Notes under the pieces: generated by a model
The model's database searches: none
What the model was told of the DNA's origin: nothing
What the model saw: the letters and a program-made list of their open reading frames with translations, nothing else
Translations under genes and position numbers: made by a program
NCBI RefSeq assembly: GCF_015832195.1
Contig: NC_052020.1
Location: 1,736,001-1,800,000, forward strand
Length of the DNA stretch: 64,000 nucleotides
Direction: 5' to 3'
Source of the DNA: Motacilla alba alba
Lineage: Eukaryota; Chordata; Aves; Passeriformes; Motacillidae
Shown here: positions 52,201 through 64,000 of the stretch, one piece after another
Layout of the letters: each line of letters starts with the position of its first letter
Position numbering within the stretch: the first letter of the stretch is position 1

Positions 52201-55200
52201 TAAAATCTTCTGCCAAATCTTGACTTAAAAGGCAAAAAAATGTGTCCAAAAGATTGGTTTACATCAGGAATTTTCTCATTCTCCCTGAAAATTTGCAAAG
52301 ATCACTTCCTGAACAACTTTGGTGGGCTTTTGTCCTATTCTCCTGAGCCATGATGATTCACTGCTGGACAATCCCTTGACAAACTGCACAATACATCATT
52401 GTGAGGCTCTAGACGTAGTGTCCACGAGCTGACATATTACAGATGTGTCTATGCTGAATTTTGCGTGCCAAGCTGTAACGATTCCTGAATCTAAGTTAAA
52501 ACTATGTGAAGTTGGGTTGACAACACTTAATAGGTAATTTTGCCTTTTGGAGGCCTATCCATCAGTGTCTAAACCTGTATTTTATGCAGCGGGCTGTGCC
52601 TGTAGCTCCAGAGGCGGGCTGTGAGCGCAGTGTGGTTGTTCAGTCCTGTTGGGAAGTGTATTACACCACGGTGTCAAAAGGAAGAGCTGTCACCTGCTGC
52701 AATACTCACAGAACTTCCTTCTGCTTCCTCACAATCTGTGATATTTACATCTTGACAGGTACTTTAACTTCCTGAACTGCAGGCCAGATTGGTGATTTAT
52801 GTGTCATACAACAAACATGGCAGAAGTTGAACTGTTGGATCAGATTTTGGCTCTGTATTTCTACAGCAAAACAATTATCCTTCTTTTTTTTGTGTCCAAA
52901 AGGGAACATGCTTGGATTGAAATATGCTGAAGAATGCATGTGTCTGGGCAGCACTCACACGTTCACATGGTCCCTCTCAACCGGGCTGTGCATTCTTGAA
53001 ATAAAAATCTGAAACTTCAGGCCACCATTACAGGGAAAAATGGAAAAATCTAGCAGGAAGCTGGCCACAGAGGCAAAATGAAAGTGGCTGTGGACTTTGT
53101 CAAGCAAAGTAGCTTTTCCACTGCTTCAGCTATGTTTGATATTTGGCAGCTTAGTGCTTGCAAATTGGGCTACTCTTTCAAATGCTCTTATTCAGCTGCT
53201 AGAATATTAGATTGCTTTGCCAGTAGTCTAATAGGCACCAGAAATGAAACGTGATAGAGTACAGGAGTTTCCCACATTTTTTAGGGCAGTTTCTAGTTTT
53301 AAACCAAACTGGAGGTAATTTGCTCAGGGATCTCTGCACCAACATAGATGATGAAATATTCTAAAGATATGCTACAAACTCCAGGGTTTTGTTTGTTTTT
53401 TTGGTTTTTTACATTTAGGAATATCCTGTTTCTAAGCATGTAAATTCTTATTGTTCATTCCAATAGTGCCTAATTATCAGATATTCTAGCTCATTTTAAA
53501 GCTGTTCCTTCAGCCCTTTAGTGGTAAAAGGACTAGGTAAATGACTAGAATTGCAGTCAAATTGATGTTCTATTGGTATGGGTAATACCAATTTCACCGT
53601 GGGAATAAAAACACTAGATGATTTGCAGTTACTATATAGTACTACTCCACTGCTGGAAATTTTTCTGTTTTGTTACAAAAAGATTCATTTATTCATTTAT
53701 TCCCTCCATCCTGCCTTTCCTGTCTAAAATCTAGTTCATTTTTAGTATCAGTAGATAGATTGTTAAAAACACCCCAACAAACTAACAAAAATCCACGCAA
53801 CAGCAAATGCTTTTTAAATCATGAAAGCAACAATAATACTTTTCTTTTTCTTTTTTTTTTTTTTTTTCCCTGGTATATCTGTGGAGAAATTTAACAGCAT
53901 TGAATACATTTATCTTAGAAGTAAATGGAGATGCTTATATTCTTCCCACATATTACAGGAACATCTGTTCCTCTGAATTCCAGTACTGCTCCATGAGTTA
54001 CATGCAAAGGATCCCAAAGGACTGGAAGCCATCTGTCATGTTCCACAGACAGAGATGCACCTACCTCTGGGGCTCAGACACAGGAACAGTTCTCTCAGTA
54101 CCCAAGACAACTATGCAACACTTGGTGAGTGGGATGCAATTACCCATAGCAGAATTTAGCCAAGGATTTGTGATTGCAGCACATTATCTTATCTTTTATT
54201 ACCATGATGATTAATGATTAATATCATTGAGCTGCCATTACATTATTTCTCCAGGATAAACATCACTGGATTGTTTAACAGCTTAGAAAACGATTTTATG
54301 CAAGAGTCAGTTTGGTCTTAGTGACAGTCAGGTCTCTTTTTACTGCATGAGAAACCTTGTGAGAAATGTAGAAATTGCTGACTATTATTGTGGTATTTTA
54401 GTGCAAGAATTAGAAAATCAGAAGAAGATTTCATAAGGCTGGAGTAGTCCTTCATTTTCTGTTGACTTGTCTCTTAGCATTATTTTAAAATGTACTAAGA
54501 AAAGTTTGGGGAAGAATTTCCATTGATTCAGATCACAAGTTGCACTGATCTGAACAGGGCTTAAATCTACTATATTTTTTCATTTGTTAGAACACTTAAA
54601 GAGATACCAAAAGTAGCATCAGGTACATCATTTGATCAAGAAACTATTCCTGCTGGGGGAAAACAACCCAAGAAAACTCATAATAGATATTTGGAAAATA
54701 ATTGTGCTTAGTACAACAGCAAAATGACATCTGAGGTGGTGGAGGAGGTTCTGAACTACCATGTTGGGTCTGAGACTGATATTGCAACCCAAATTTTCCA
54801 CTCAGCTTTAATGTGCCTCAAGTTTTTTTGGGGGTTATTCTTCTTTAGGATAAATGTTGATTTTTTTCAAGAGACTAACACAAAATACAGTAAATGCTGT
54901 GTAGGAAGACTGTACTTAGATTCTTTTACATATAAAGCTGTTTCCCTAAGGAGAAAGACATACAGATTAGAATCTATATCCACAAAAATAATTTACTAGT
55001 GGACAATTGTGTATTTTAATGTGCTAAGCCATAACTTTTCTCTGTAGAAGGATATTGAGACAATGAGTAGAGCTCATTGTAGCAAAAAGTAAATAAGGAG
55101 GAAGTATGTGTTAAGTTGATGTTTGGGGTTAGTGGGGTCTGTAGAAAGTAATTGTCGTGCTTTCCCAGGAAAGCAATCTGAGGGAGACTTTCATTCATCC

Positions 55201-55511
55201 CATATTTTCTTCTTTGGTTTCATTTCTTGACAAGCTGACAGCCGTCGCACGAATGGAAGACTGAATGTAATTCATTTATTCTCTTGAATTTTCTTGGAAT
55301 TAGTGTAAAATTATTGTCTCCAATATGGATCCAAAATAGGAGAATATGAAATCTGTGCAGATTTCTCATGTCATACTTTTGCATCTGCATTAGATAACAC
55401 TAACCCACGTTATCAGTGCTAGCATGTCTTCAAATGACTAATACTTTAATAAAAAATACTCCCATCTTTGTATTCATAATATAAAATCAGATTTTGCTTG
55501 TTCTGCGAGCA

Positions 55512-55600
55512 CAGAATCATAGAATCATTAAGGTTGGAAAGACCTCTAAGGTAATTGATTCCAACTGTTAATGAATGCATCTGACTCTCTGAGGCTTCCT
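55512..55600 (-). mobile_element. CR1 LINE 3'-end fragment
   Basis: The plus strand reads ACAGAATCATAGAATCATTA then AGGTTGGAAAGACCTCTAAG and ATTCCAACTG, the complement of a CR1 3' end including its terminal ATTCTATGA-type repeat. The right boundary is uncertain. Confidence 0.8.
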
Positions 55601-57129
55601 GTCCTCAGCAACCCTGGTTTTCTACTGTCCTTTCCTCACATCAGGCCCTGGTCAGGATCTGTGAGACCCCAGTCCTCCCCTGCATGCTCTCCAATGCTTT
55701 CTTGTCAGCATACTTAATTTCTGTCATGTCATCAACCTGCCTTTTCCTTCTTCCTTATTGTGCCTCTTCTATTTTCCTTTAGAATACTGCTTTTGGTAAT
55801 TTTTTTTTTTAATTGTGGGGAACTTGTAATGCTGGCATATTCATAGTTCTGTCAAATGGGACCAAAATGGGTTCAAAAGTGATTATGAAAGGAAATGAAC
55901 ACATACACACACACACAAAAAAAAAAAAAAAAAAGAAATGTAAGTCTCATTTTGTTAGAAAATAGGACTGAACCCATCAATGTTAGATGTTGTTGTGTTG
56001 ATCTCATGTTTCATTAGTAGCGGAAGGTATCTTTGATACTGCTGTATCTTTTGAGGGAAAATGTGTGTGTGTTCTCTAAACCACAAGGTCTTTCCTCTTT
56101 CATAAATACTTCAGAAGTGCTAGATACCTTCTTTTGAGAACATGGCCATGGGTTTGAAGGAGAAATGTCAAGTGTTCTTGGTCTTGCAAAGGAAAACCAA
56201 AGACTGTAAAAGATTTTAAGGGAATCAAAAGACATAAATGCTATTCTTGTTGATATGTGGAATGCTTAAGATGTTCCTTCTCCCCCAGAAATATTAGAGC
56301 AGCACATAAATTAGGAGGACGGGAAAATATCTGCCTTATTTTAGGGCACTGCTAATGACCTCAAAGGCAGTTGCATTGTGCTCCACAGGGAAGATCAGGA
56401 TGTCACACAGATAGATTACTTCAGGCCAAAGCACTCAACCTATCCATTTAAAAATACCTGTGGTCTCTAAATGTAACTAAAAATATCAAGTTCTTGATTC
56501 AGACACCTTTTCTAAATGTCAGCATTGAGCTCAGATTTCATACACATTTCATTTTATAATCTGGTGTTTAAGTGTAAATATTTTACATCTATTTTTTCTT
56601 CTTGTTTGTTATAAATAAATCATCACAGATCTGGTAGATCAACTAACTGATTCCCCTGGAGAAAGTCTGCTGATTTTTGTGTGACTCAGTCTCTGTGTGA
56701 CCAGTTTAGATGTTTTTAGCTATTCCAGTGTTTCTTCTATGGGGGAGGTGAATTTTAATTACCTGTTCTGGGCCCTGCTTGCAGGACTTGGAAGTTCAAA
56801 CAGTTCAAGAGACTTGTGCTGAGCCTTTGTCCCTTACCAGGCTCAAGGTTTCCTTGTCTGTCTCTTAAGCTGGTGTTTTCATCCTGAAAGCCAGGACAAG
56901 CATTTCTGTCTTTTGGTTTTCTTTCCGATAGCCCTCATCTTAAGAGTTGACATCTTCTGGGCCTTTACCGCAGACTTTTATTGAATTGTGTCTGATTATT
57001 ACAACTCATTCTTAGTTGAGTCACTTTTTGACTCCTCTTGGGCCAAAGATTTGCCGTTGCTTCCCTTTTCTACCTATGGGCACTCTTTTATGGGCAGTTC
57101 TTCACTGGCTTTTTTTCTTTCCAGAGCTG

Positions 57130-57230
57130 GAGGAGTGATCAGTAGCACCTCTTGTGCCGTCCCTGTGTGCTGTGAGGAGTGATCAGAATTACTATTAGTG
57201 CTGTCTCTGTGTGCTGTGGTGTGTGATCTA
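57130..57230. repeat. 44-bp tandem duplication
   Basis: Two copies (57130-57173 and 57174-57217) begin GAGGAGTGATCAG and end CTGTGTGCTGT. Their middles differ by several substitutions. A partial third copy follows. Confidence 0.85.
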
Positions 57231-60200
57231 GGGATCCCACTCTGTTTGCCAAAGCCAAATACTAAAGTGCAGATAGAAAGCCCTTACAAGACAATGCTAT
57301 TTATTCTGTTTTAGTGCTACAGAAACTTCTCAATCTATTAGAAAAATAACAGCTGGAAGGAGGAAAGAGACAAATGCTAAAGTCTCTGCTTGGACTGTAT
57401 TCCTACCTAGTAGAGCAAGAGGCATAACTCTGCATAATATTTAGAGGAATATGCAAAGGAAGTCAGGATCTGCCCATCTGTATGGAACTAATTTAAATGT
57501 GCCCATGGCATTCTACCAGCTGAGAAAGATTCCATAGAATTTTTACATCCTCTATGCTCTCCTTTCAGAAATAATGCAAATTTCTTAAAAAAACTGTCTT
57601 ACCATTTGTTTGTTCTGAAGCCCTGTTGAGGTATTTCTTAGATATTAGGCCTGCTTTATCCATGAATAATGTCCATCATGCTACAGCCAAGCAAAGATCC
57701 AGACTGAGATATGAATAAAAATGTAAGAAAAGGGAGGTAGCCAGCACAGTTTTGTTGCTATTTGCCAGATGTCCAGAGCTCACACCCTGGGGGCTGCAGC
57801 CAGGTAATTAATGTCTGCAACATCTAAGTTGTTAAATTTAATTATTTTCTTGTTCTCTCAATATTTTCCTGTATTTCCACACTGTATGTCTTACTTTGTA
57901 CATAATTCCAATAAATTCACTGTTGCTATTTCAGAAAAAAGGACCCAAATTTTACTACAGTGATTTGAATGTTTTTTTGTGCACATCATTTTTTTCTCCT
58001 TATCATGATAGACTGAATTTTAGGTACTAGTTTTCCCTAGTTTTGTTCTGTTTTGATGTGTCTAGTAATTGGTCTGAGACTGCCAATTCATCCACAATTC
58101 ACACCTACCATGGTGTTATATATTCCTTTTTTATTTTTTTATGGATATGTTCTGGCTTCTGAAGTGCTGAACATATCAGAATAATTACAAAGGCCAGATT
58201 TAGTGCCTTTAAAACAACACGCTTAATATTTTTTGGCATTCAGTTAGGAATAATCATATAATAATCAATGCTCTGAAATAAATGCATATCCCCAAACTGA
58301 ATGGCTGCAAAGCAGGTAGTCCCAAAAAATCCATTCTGTCAGTCATATCCTCTTCACTTCCAAGTCCTTTTTTATTATGAGGCCTCATTGGCTTATGAAA
58401 ACACCTTTCCCTGGAGGAATCCTATCTTAAATAAAAACCTCCACTGAATCCATGTGTTAAATCAGTGTCATGTTACTGAATCACTCCTGGTGCATTGAGA
58501 TGATCTTCTTCTTTCACCGACACATTTCCCTGGCAGGATGCCAGTTTCTTTCCATTTATGACAAGAATATTAATCACTCTCTGATCAGTTTGTGCTCCAT
58601 CATGAGGACACATCATAAATCATTGAGAGGTACTTTGGCAGATGGTTAGCATTACACCTAAGTGCTTCACCCAGCACATGCTTTTCCCATCTACTTGAGC
58701 CTCTTTCCTTCACTCATGTCCGTACCTTGTGTAGTGTTCTCCGAAAGGTTTCATAAATTTTGTCTTTCAAAAGCTGCCCTGTACTCTCCAGCACTTCTAA
58801 TAGATTTCAAAATGATCCTCATTAATCCTTCTTCACTGAAAGGATGGGTGACCAGTCACAAAGCCTGAAGGAGATGGGAAAATATGACCTGTGAGGGAAA
58901 GAGAGAGGAGGATCCTCTCTTAAATCTATCTGAGGCACAGAGGTGGTCAGATAGTACAACAAACCAGCCCAAGTTTCTGTTCTTGAACCCAATCTCAAGG
59001 AATATGACTTTAAATACAACAGGACTTTCTCCTGGGTGCCAGCATTTTGGCATGGAATCTCATGAATTATTCATGTTCAGGAATTCCTTTCCCATACCAC
59101 AGGTAGGTTATCAGCCTGAGAGCAGACCCTTGCTAAGTTTTTTCGAGGGGGCTGAAGGCAATTTCTGTTTCACATATATATTACTGTTTTTTCAAAATGC
59201 TCCATGCTTCATCTACCCCATTTCCCTGCAGTAGGATAAAAAGCAGTTTACAGATCCCAGCATTTGAGGAATATCCCTTTCTCAGCACAAGTGGGGTGGC
59301 AGATGTACCTGTCTCCATGCTTTTTGGTATTTCATTCCTTGCTGTTTCACAAAAGGTTAGAGGGACGTAAATAGGACAACGTAATGTTCAAAATTAATGT
59401 GACTCTAAACAGTTGGTAATATTGCTAAACATTGGGGCCCTATTCTAATACCCTTAATAAATACTTGACCAAAGTGTAATTCCATTTTTTTGTCAGTAGC
59501 TGCTCTTTTGTTAGCAGACAAATCAGGTTCAGAAATTCTTTGCGCATCAGGAGGGAAGACTGAGCAAACTGAGCATGAGCAGTAATTTTTTCTTCTTGAT
59601 AGTATTAAAATACCTGAAACTTCTCAGGATTTTATTTATTAATTAGTCTGAGTTTAATTTTCCAGCTAATCAGAATAGGTTATATTATATATATTATTAC
59701 ATGACTATGTTCACAATATAATCTGTCTGATACTATGGTCATACAACAACTCTCACATGTAAGTGTGTGAAGGGCAACTTGAGTGTGGTAACTGGTAACC
59801 CAGTCTTGCAGAACAAGATTGAAGACTGAGAATTGCAGGAAGTAGTAATCTTTTTGCCTTTTGATGATAACAAAAAACCAATTAAAACTCCCATTCTTAA
59901 TATTTTAAAATATTCTCCAAACATATTTAATAAACCCATTAGAAAATTTCCAATTATTCAAAGCTTTTTCAGTTAAAAATCTGTTGATATAGATATTTGT
60001 TTTTAATGAAAAATTCTACTTTAGAAAGATTTTCTTAAAATAACAATGATCTGATGTCACTCTCTTCTTATGCTAAACAATATCAATCCTTTTTCAGGTT
60101 AGAGGCTTAATTATAAAGTTTCAAAATGACTGAATTTTGTGCATTTCTGCACCAAATATGCACCAAACAGCTGGCATTTATTGCAGAATGAAGAAGCTTG

Positions 60201-61404
60201 CCAATGTAGCCTTATGGGAAGTTTTGTTTGTTCTCACCACAAAGAAACTGAAGTTTCCTTGCTCAGCATTTGCCCCATCCTCATCAGACACCTAAGTTCT
60301 GCGGAAAAGCCTTGCTGCCAGGACTGTCCTTGTGCCCAGGAATGAGTTCAGCCCCTGACTGACAGATATGTGACAGTCAGGGATGAGTGGTGTGTGCACA
60401 GGAGAAAGGGGGGCTGCTCTGTGCACCATGAGGTGTCTGGCTACTCTGGGTAGACCTTTGAAGCAGAGTTTGTACAGCACTGAAAATGAAGGATTTCTTT
60501 GCAGTTATTTTCTTCCAGGTGCAAAAGCAAAGAAAATTCTGCTTTTCCCTTCTCAACAGAATCAACCTTTCAGATGTCCCCTTCCAGCTCCTGTATTTAC
60601 TGCTAATACCTGGGCCTCTTCTCCTAAGCAGGGGACACCTGCTGACAGACTAGCATTTACACTTAAATGTTTCTTCTATACAGCTGAATATTAAAAATTT
60701 CTCTACAAGTGCTAGCTTCAAGCCTGTCTGGTGCCTCAGCTTTTCTGTCTTCTCCAGTTCATAAGGCCTTACACTTCTGTTTATTCACCTTCCTCCTTCT
60801 GAAGATAAAGTAATTAATAAAGACTTCATTGTTACTTCCTGTTTTCAGTGCCCTCCACATGTTCAGCACATAACCCCAGCACTCTGAATTTATAGCAAAA
60901 GTATGAAGCAGGCTCTTTTTCAGCTTTGATTTCCTCTAACCATGTCACCTCCCTCAGCTCTAATCACAGCAGTGACCCCATTAACTAGATAATAATCGTT
61001 TTACCAGTCCCACAGAGAGTACTTTTAGTTGATGAAAAAGTTGGATGTTGGTGACTCAGTATTTGGTGGCATCTTTTAATTAAAACACGAGTCATTGTGA
61101 CAGGTGGGCTGCAGCCACAGAATCATTTACTATTTCCACCTAAATGCAAACAAAAACCCAATGAAAAAGCATTTATTGCTTACCATAAAACACACAGGAT
61201 CATTCTCCCTTACTCAAAATATAAGACTTTTTTGCTATTGACTCCTGTGCTGCTTCTGAGAAAGCTAAAAAGCTGTCATTGACACTGAGGAAAGCAATCC
61301 TATCTGAAAGGAGAAAGCAGAGAATCCTTCCTGATTGCAATGCATTAGTGACTTGCTTAGAGCAGCAGGAACTTTAGATACCTTAAAATTAACAGATTGC
61401 TATG

Positions 61405-61560
61405 TCACCGTTGGGTGGGACGTGACATACATGTGATCAGGGTCCAAGAAAAAAGTTTTTATTCTGCGTGCTCTCCAGCTTACATACTCTTAACAAAGCG
61501 TGATCTTAAGTCATTAACTACATCACAATAACTCATTATATTCATTGGTGCAAAGCAATT
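61405..61560 (-). mobile_element. Possible LTR remnant
   Basis: In minus orientation this reads GTTAAGAGTATGTAAGCTGG, then AATAAA, then a T-run and TTGGACCCTGATCACATG leading to a GTCCCACCCAACGGTGAC stretch. This order (polyadenylation signal, then a pyrimidine-rich 3' part) is that of a retroviral LTR end. No flanking viral genes were seen. Weakly supported. Confidence 0.3.
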
Positions 61561-64000
61561 AATGTCAATATAATTGGCAAAACTTTTACAGAAATGTAAT
61601 AAGGCACATACACACATCTACTTATACACGTAGTCTAGCTTACAAAGATTTTCATGTATCTTTTCTAATCTGTTTCCATGCTGACGGCCTTGTCTTCTTC
61701 CTCACTATGGATACACTCAAAAATCATAGTTATTTCTTCTGTTAACTCAGTTTTGCTTGCAGGCCAGCTGTCAAGCCTCTCCATACCACTATTACTATAT
61801 ATAAATTTCTTGGCCTACCTATTTCATTTGTTTGGTTTTTTACCTGGATCTTTGTTACAGAGATTTTGAAATCTTGGCCACATCTGAAAATAATAGTACT
61901 TTATTTACATTGGAATAGATGGAGACTGAATTTTAGCTGAAGAATAATATACAGATGCCACCACCAGAGAACAGGCTTACCTGTAGCATTACTGTTTGCT
62001 AGCACTAGTAATGGGCTACTGTCAGCAGAAATGTTTATTTGAGATAACCTGACAGCAAAACTGTCTATTGTGAAGAGGTAACATGGCAGGGAATCTAGCC
62101 TTCCTATCAGTTTTCCCTGCTAAAACCTTCTGTCTGGGGTACTTCTATTCCTTTTTGAAAAACCTACTAAAAGAGCTACTGGGCAAGCAGTCCTGGAACA
62201 TGCCAGCACTATTTGTATTACATTTCACCAAGCACTATCTGAGAAAAATAAGCAAAAGCCACCAGCATGGGAGATGGAAGGATCTAGGAGCCATCTGAGC
62301 CACAGCTTTTCTACCTTTGCAACTTCCCATTGCTGAGGATGGTGTGGGCCAGATAGACCCACAGCATCAAGGGTTTCAAACAGACTCTGGTTAAGCAAGG
62401 GCCAACATAACAACAAGGCTTATTTATTTAATGCCTCCGGATGACAGAAGCAGTCACTATGGCCTCTGCATCTTTCAGTACCAAAACTGAAATGCTGAAC
62501 AGTGTTGGATGCTTTGAACATCCAGGGGCCAAGAAAGGTCAGTCAGTGAATTAAATACAAATGTTTCTGACAAGCTAACGGCACTGGTTTGTTAGGGAGT
62601 CAAAAAGAATTATTAAAAAAAAAAATCCTACCCTTATCAAATGGTTCAGACTGACTCATTTCTGACTGAGAAAGCATAGTCACTAATTATTGCAGGGGAA
62701 TGTGCGTATGCACCTTCCAAAAATTGATATGGCTGCTGAATTTCACATCCTACTCATCATCTCCCAGCAGATTTCTCAGTACTTGCTTAAAAAAAAAACC
62801 CTTCCTGAGTTGCATCTGAATGATGTAAGTGTTGTGTTAAGACAATGATTATTTAAAACCAGAATGAGATTTAATTTAGCTACTCCTTTTTAAGGACGCC
62901 AAGGCAAAAATTGTTATGACCATCCTTAAGAAGGCAGACAGACAAGAAAAAGTAGGTGTGGCTTAATGAGGTTGCACAGCAATTCATACAAGTCTGGAAA
63001 TAATTTTGTTATCCTTCATATGGCAATGATCATCCTTTTCCCCCCTTTACTTCTTTCCATCTTTTAGGGAACGAAGTTTTTTTAAAGAAGTTCTTTGTGA
63101 AGGCTCTCTTAACCCTCTCTGGATACAATCTCTTGCCACATCAGATGTTAGGACTCATGACCCCTCCCCTGTGCCTCCCAGCAGTGTGTCCCAAACATTT
63201 AAGGCAGTAATTTCAGAAACACTTTTTTTATAATTAATTTTGAACATTTTGAGGAATTTTAGACAAGATTTTATTTGTTTCCCAGCCTACACATCTCAAA
63301 CAAATTGCAGGCTTCAGATGCTGGCATATTGTTTCTCCCACATCTTGCTGTTTTTTCCCACTAATTCACTGATTATGGAATGGGCTACTTATTTTTCTAC
63401 TCCTGTAAGACAACATATTTTACACCATTTGAGATGCAAATGTTGGAAAAATGTCTTCTATTCCAGGGCTCCCTGCAATTTTTTTCTTTGTATAGAGTAA
63501 ACACGGACTTATTTTTTAGAAATACTTTTTAAGCTGGATAGATCATATAGATGCCTTACCTAGTTTTCTGATTCAGAAAGCAAAACCATTGAATTAAGAT
63601 GCACAAGTTAAATGAAGGAATTAAGACTTTTGAAGGGTAGTTACAATTTCTAAGCATGTGGAGAGCCAGGTTTGTACCAGAATTTGTGAATGTCTTCTCA
63701 CAAGCTACCATGCCACTCTCTTTTATAAAATATACTTGACTTTGGCTGACATTGTATCCCAAATTAAACTTTAAATTTAAATTACCCGTTTACTACAGCC
63801 CTCGGCGGAGGCAAGGTTTAACTTCCAAGAGCAAAGCATGCATCTGAAAACTCACAACTTAATATATAAATGTGCCCTATATCCTGCATATCAACAGCAC
63901 CTTCCTTCATCTTTTTTTTTCTCCCTCCTTTCTTTTGCTACCATTTTCTTCTTCTTTTAATGTCTTTTTCATTTTCATACTTAATTAAGTACCCTATCTC

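Larger units (their letters stand above)
49060..64000. other. Upstream intergenic region, no gene recognised
   Basis: About 15 kb of AT-rich sequence upstream of SLC17A6. Apart from a CR1 end, a possible LTR, small tandem duplications and homopolymer runs, I find no exon with recognisable similarity. In mammals ANO5 lies on this side of SLC17A6, but no ANO5-like exon was seen. Long-range neuronal enhancers could lie here. Confidence 0.65.

Overview
The window is vertebrate nuclear DNA, and the repeats point to a bird, probably a songbird. It has an AT-rich background, several CR1 LINE 3' ends, a SINE made of a tRNA-Ile-like head joined to a CR1 tail (8166-8285), and an LTR of a type I associate with passerine endogenous retroviruses (about 38083-38410). 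The genus cannot be named from sequence reading alone.

The window holds one gene that I can identify with confidence. It is the complete coding region of SLC17A6, the vesicular glutamate transporter VGLUT2, on the minus strand, from the ATG at 47701 to the stop codon at 20627. Twelve coding exons with GT-AG introns join in frame to give 581 residues. The predicted protein aligns with mammalian VGLUT2 along its whole length, with one residue missing near the C-terminus. A 3'UTR probably continues to about 18845. Intron 3 is long (13.2 kb), while intron 5 is only 100 bp.

The layout from left to right is as follows. A TTCC microsatellite opens the window (1-71). About 18.8 kb of downstream intergenic DNA follows, with a possible retrocopy (2845-3521), the SINE, and CR1 fragments. 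SLC17A6 then occupies about 18.8-47.8 kb. Inside it are a nearly pure 392-bp homopurine tract in intron 4, an LTR in intron 3, and a CpG-rich block around exon 3. The promoter-side CpG island (about 47.84-49.06 kb) carries a near-consensus RE1/NRSE (REST) motif at 48367-48387. Thirty-nine bp farther from the gene starts a 32-unit minisatellite built of two interleaved unit types (48427-49051). About 15 kb of upstream intergenic DNA with no recognisable gene ends the window (49.06-64 kb).

I found no new multi-gene system. The most interesting structure is the REST-like site beside a G-quadruplex-prone two-type minisatellite in the 5' flank of a neuron-specific gene. Most long open frames in the window come from repeats without stop codons or from chance.
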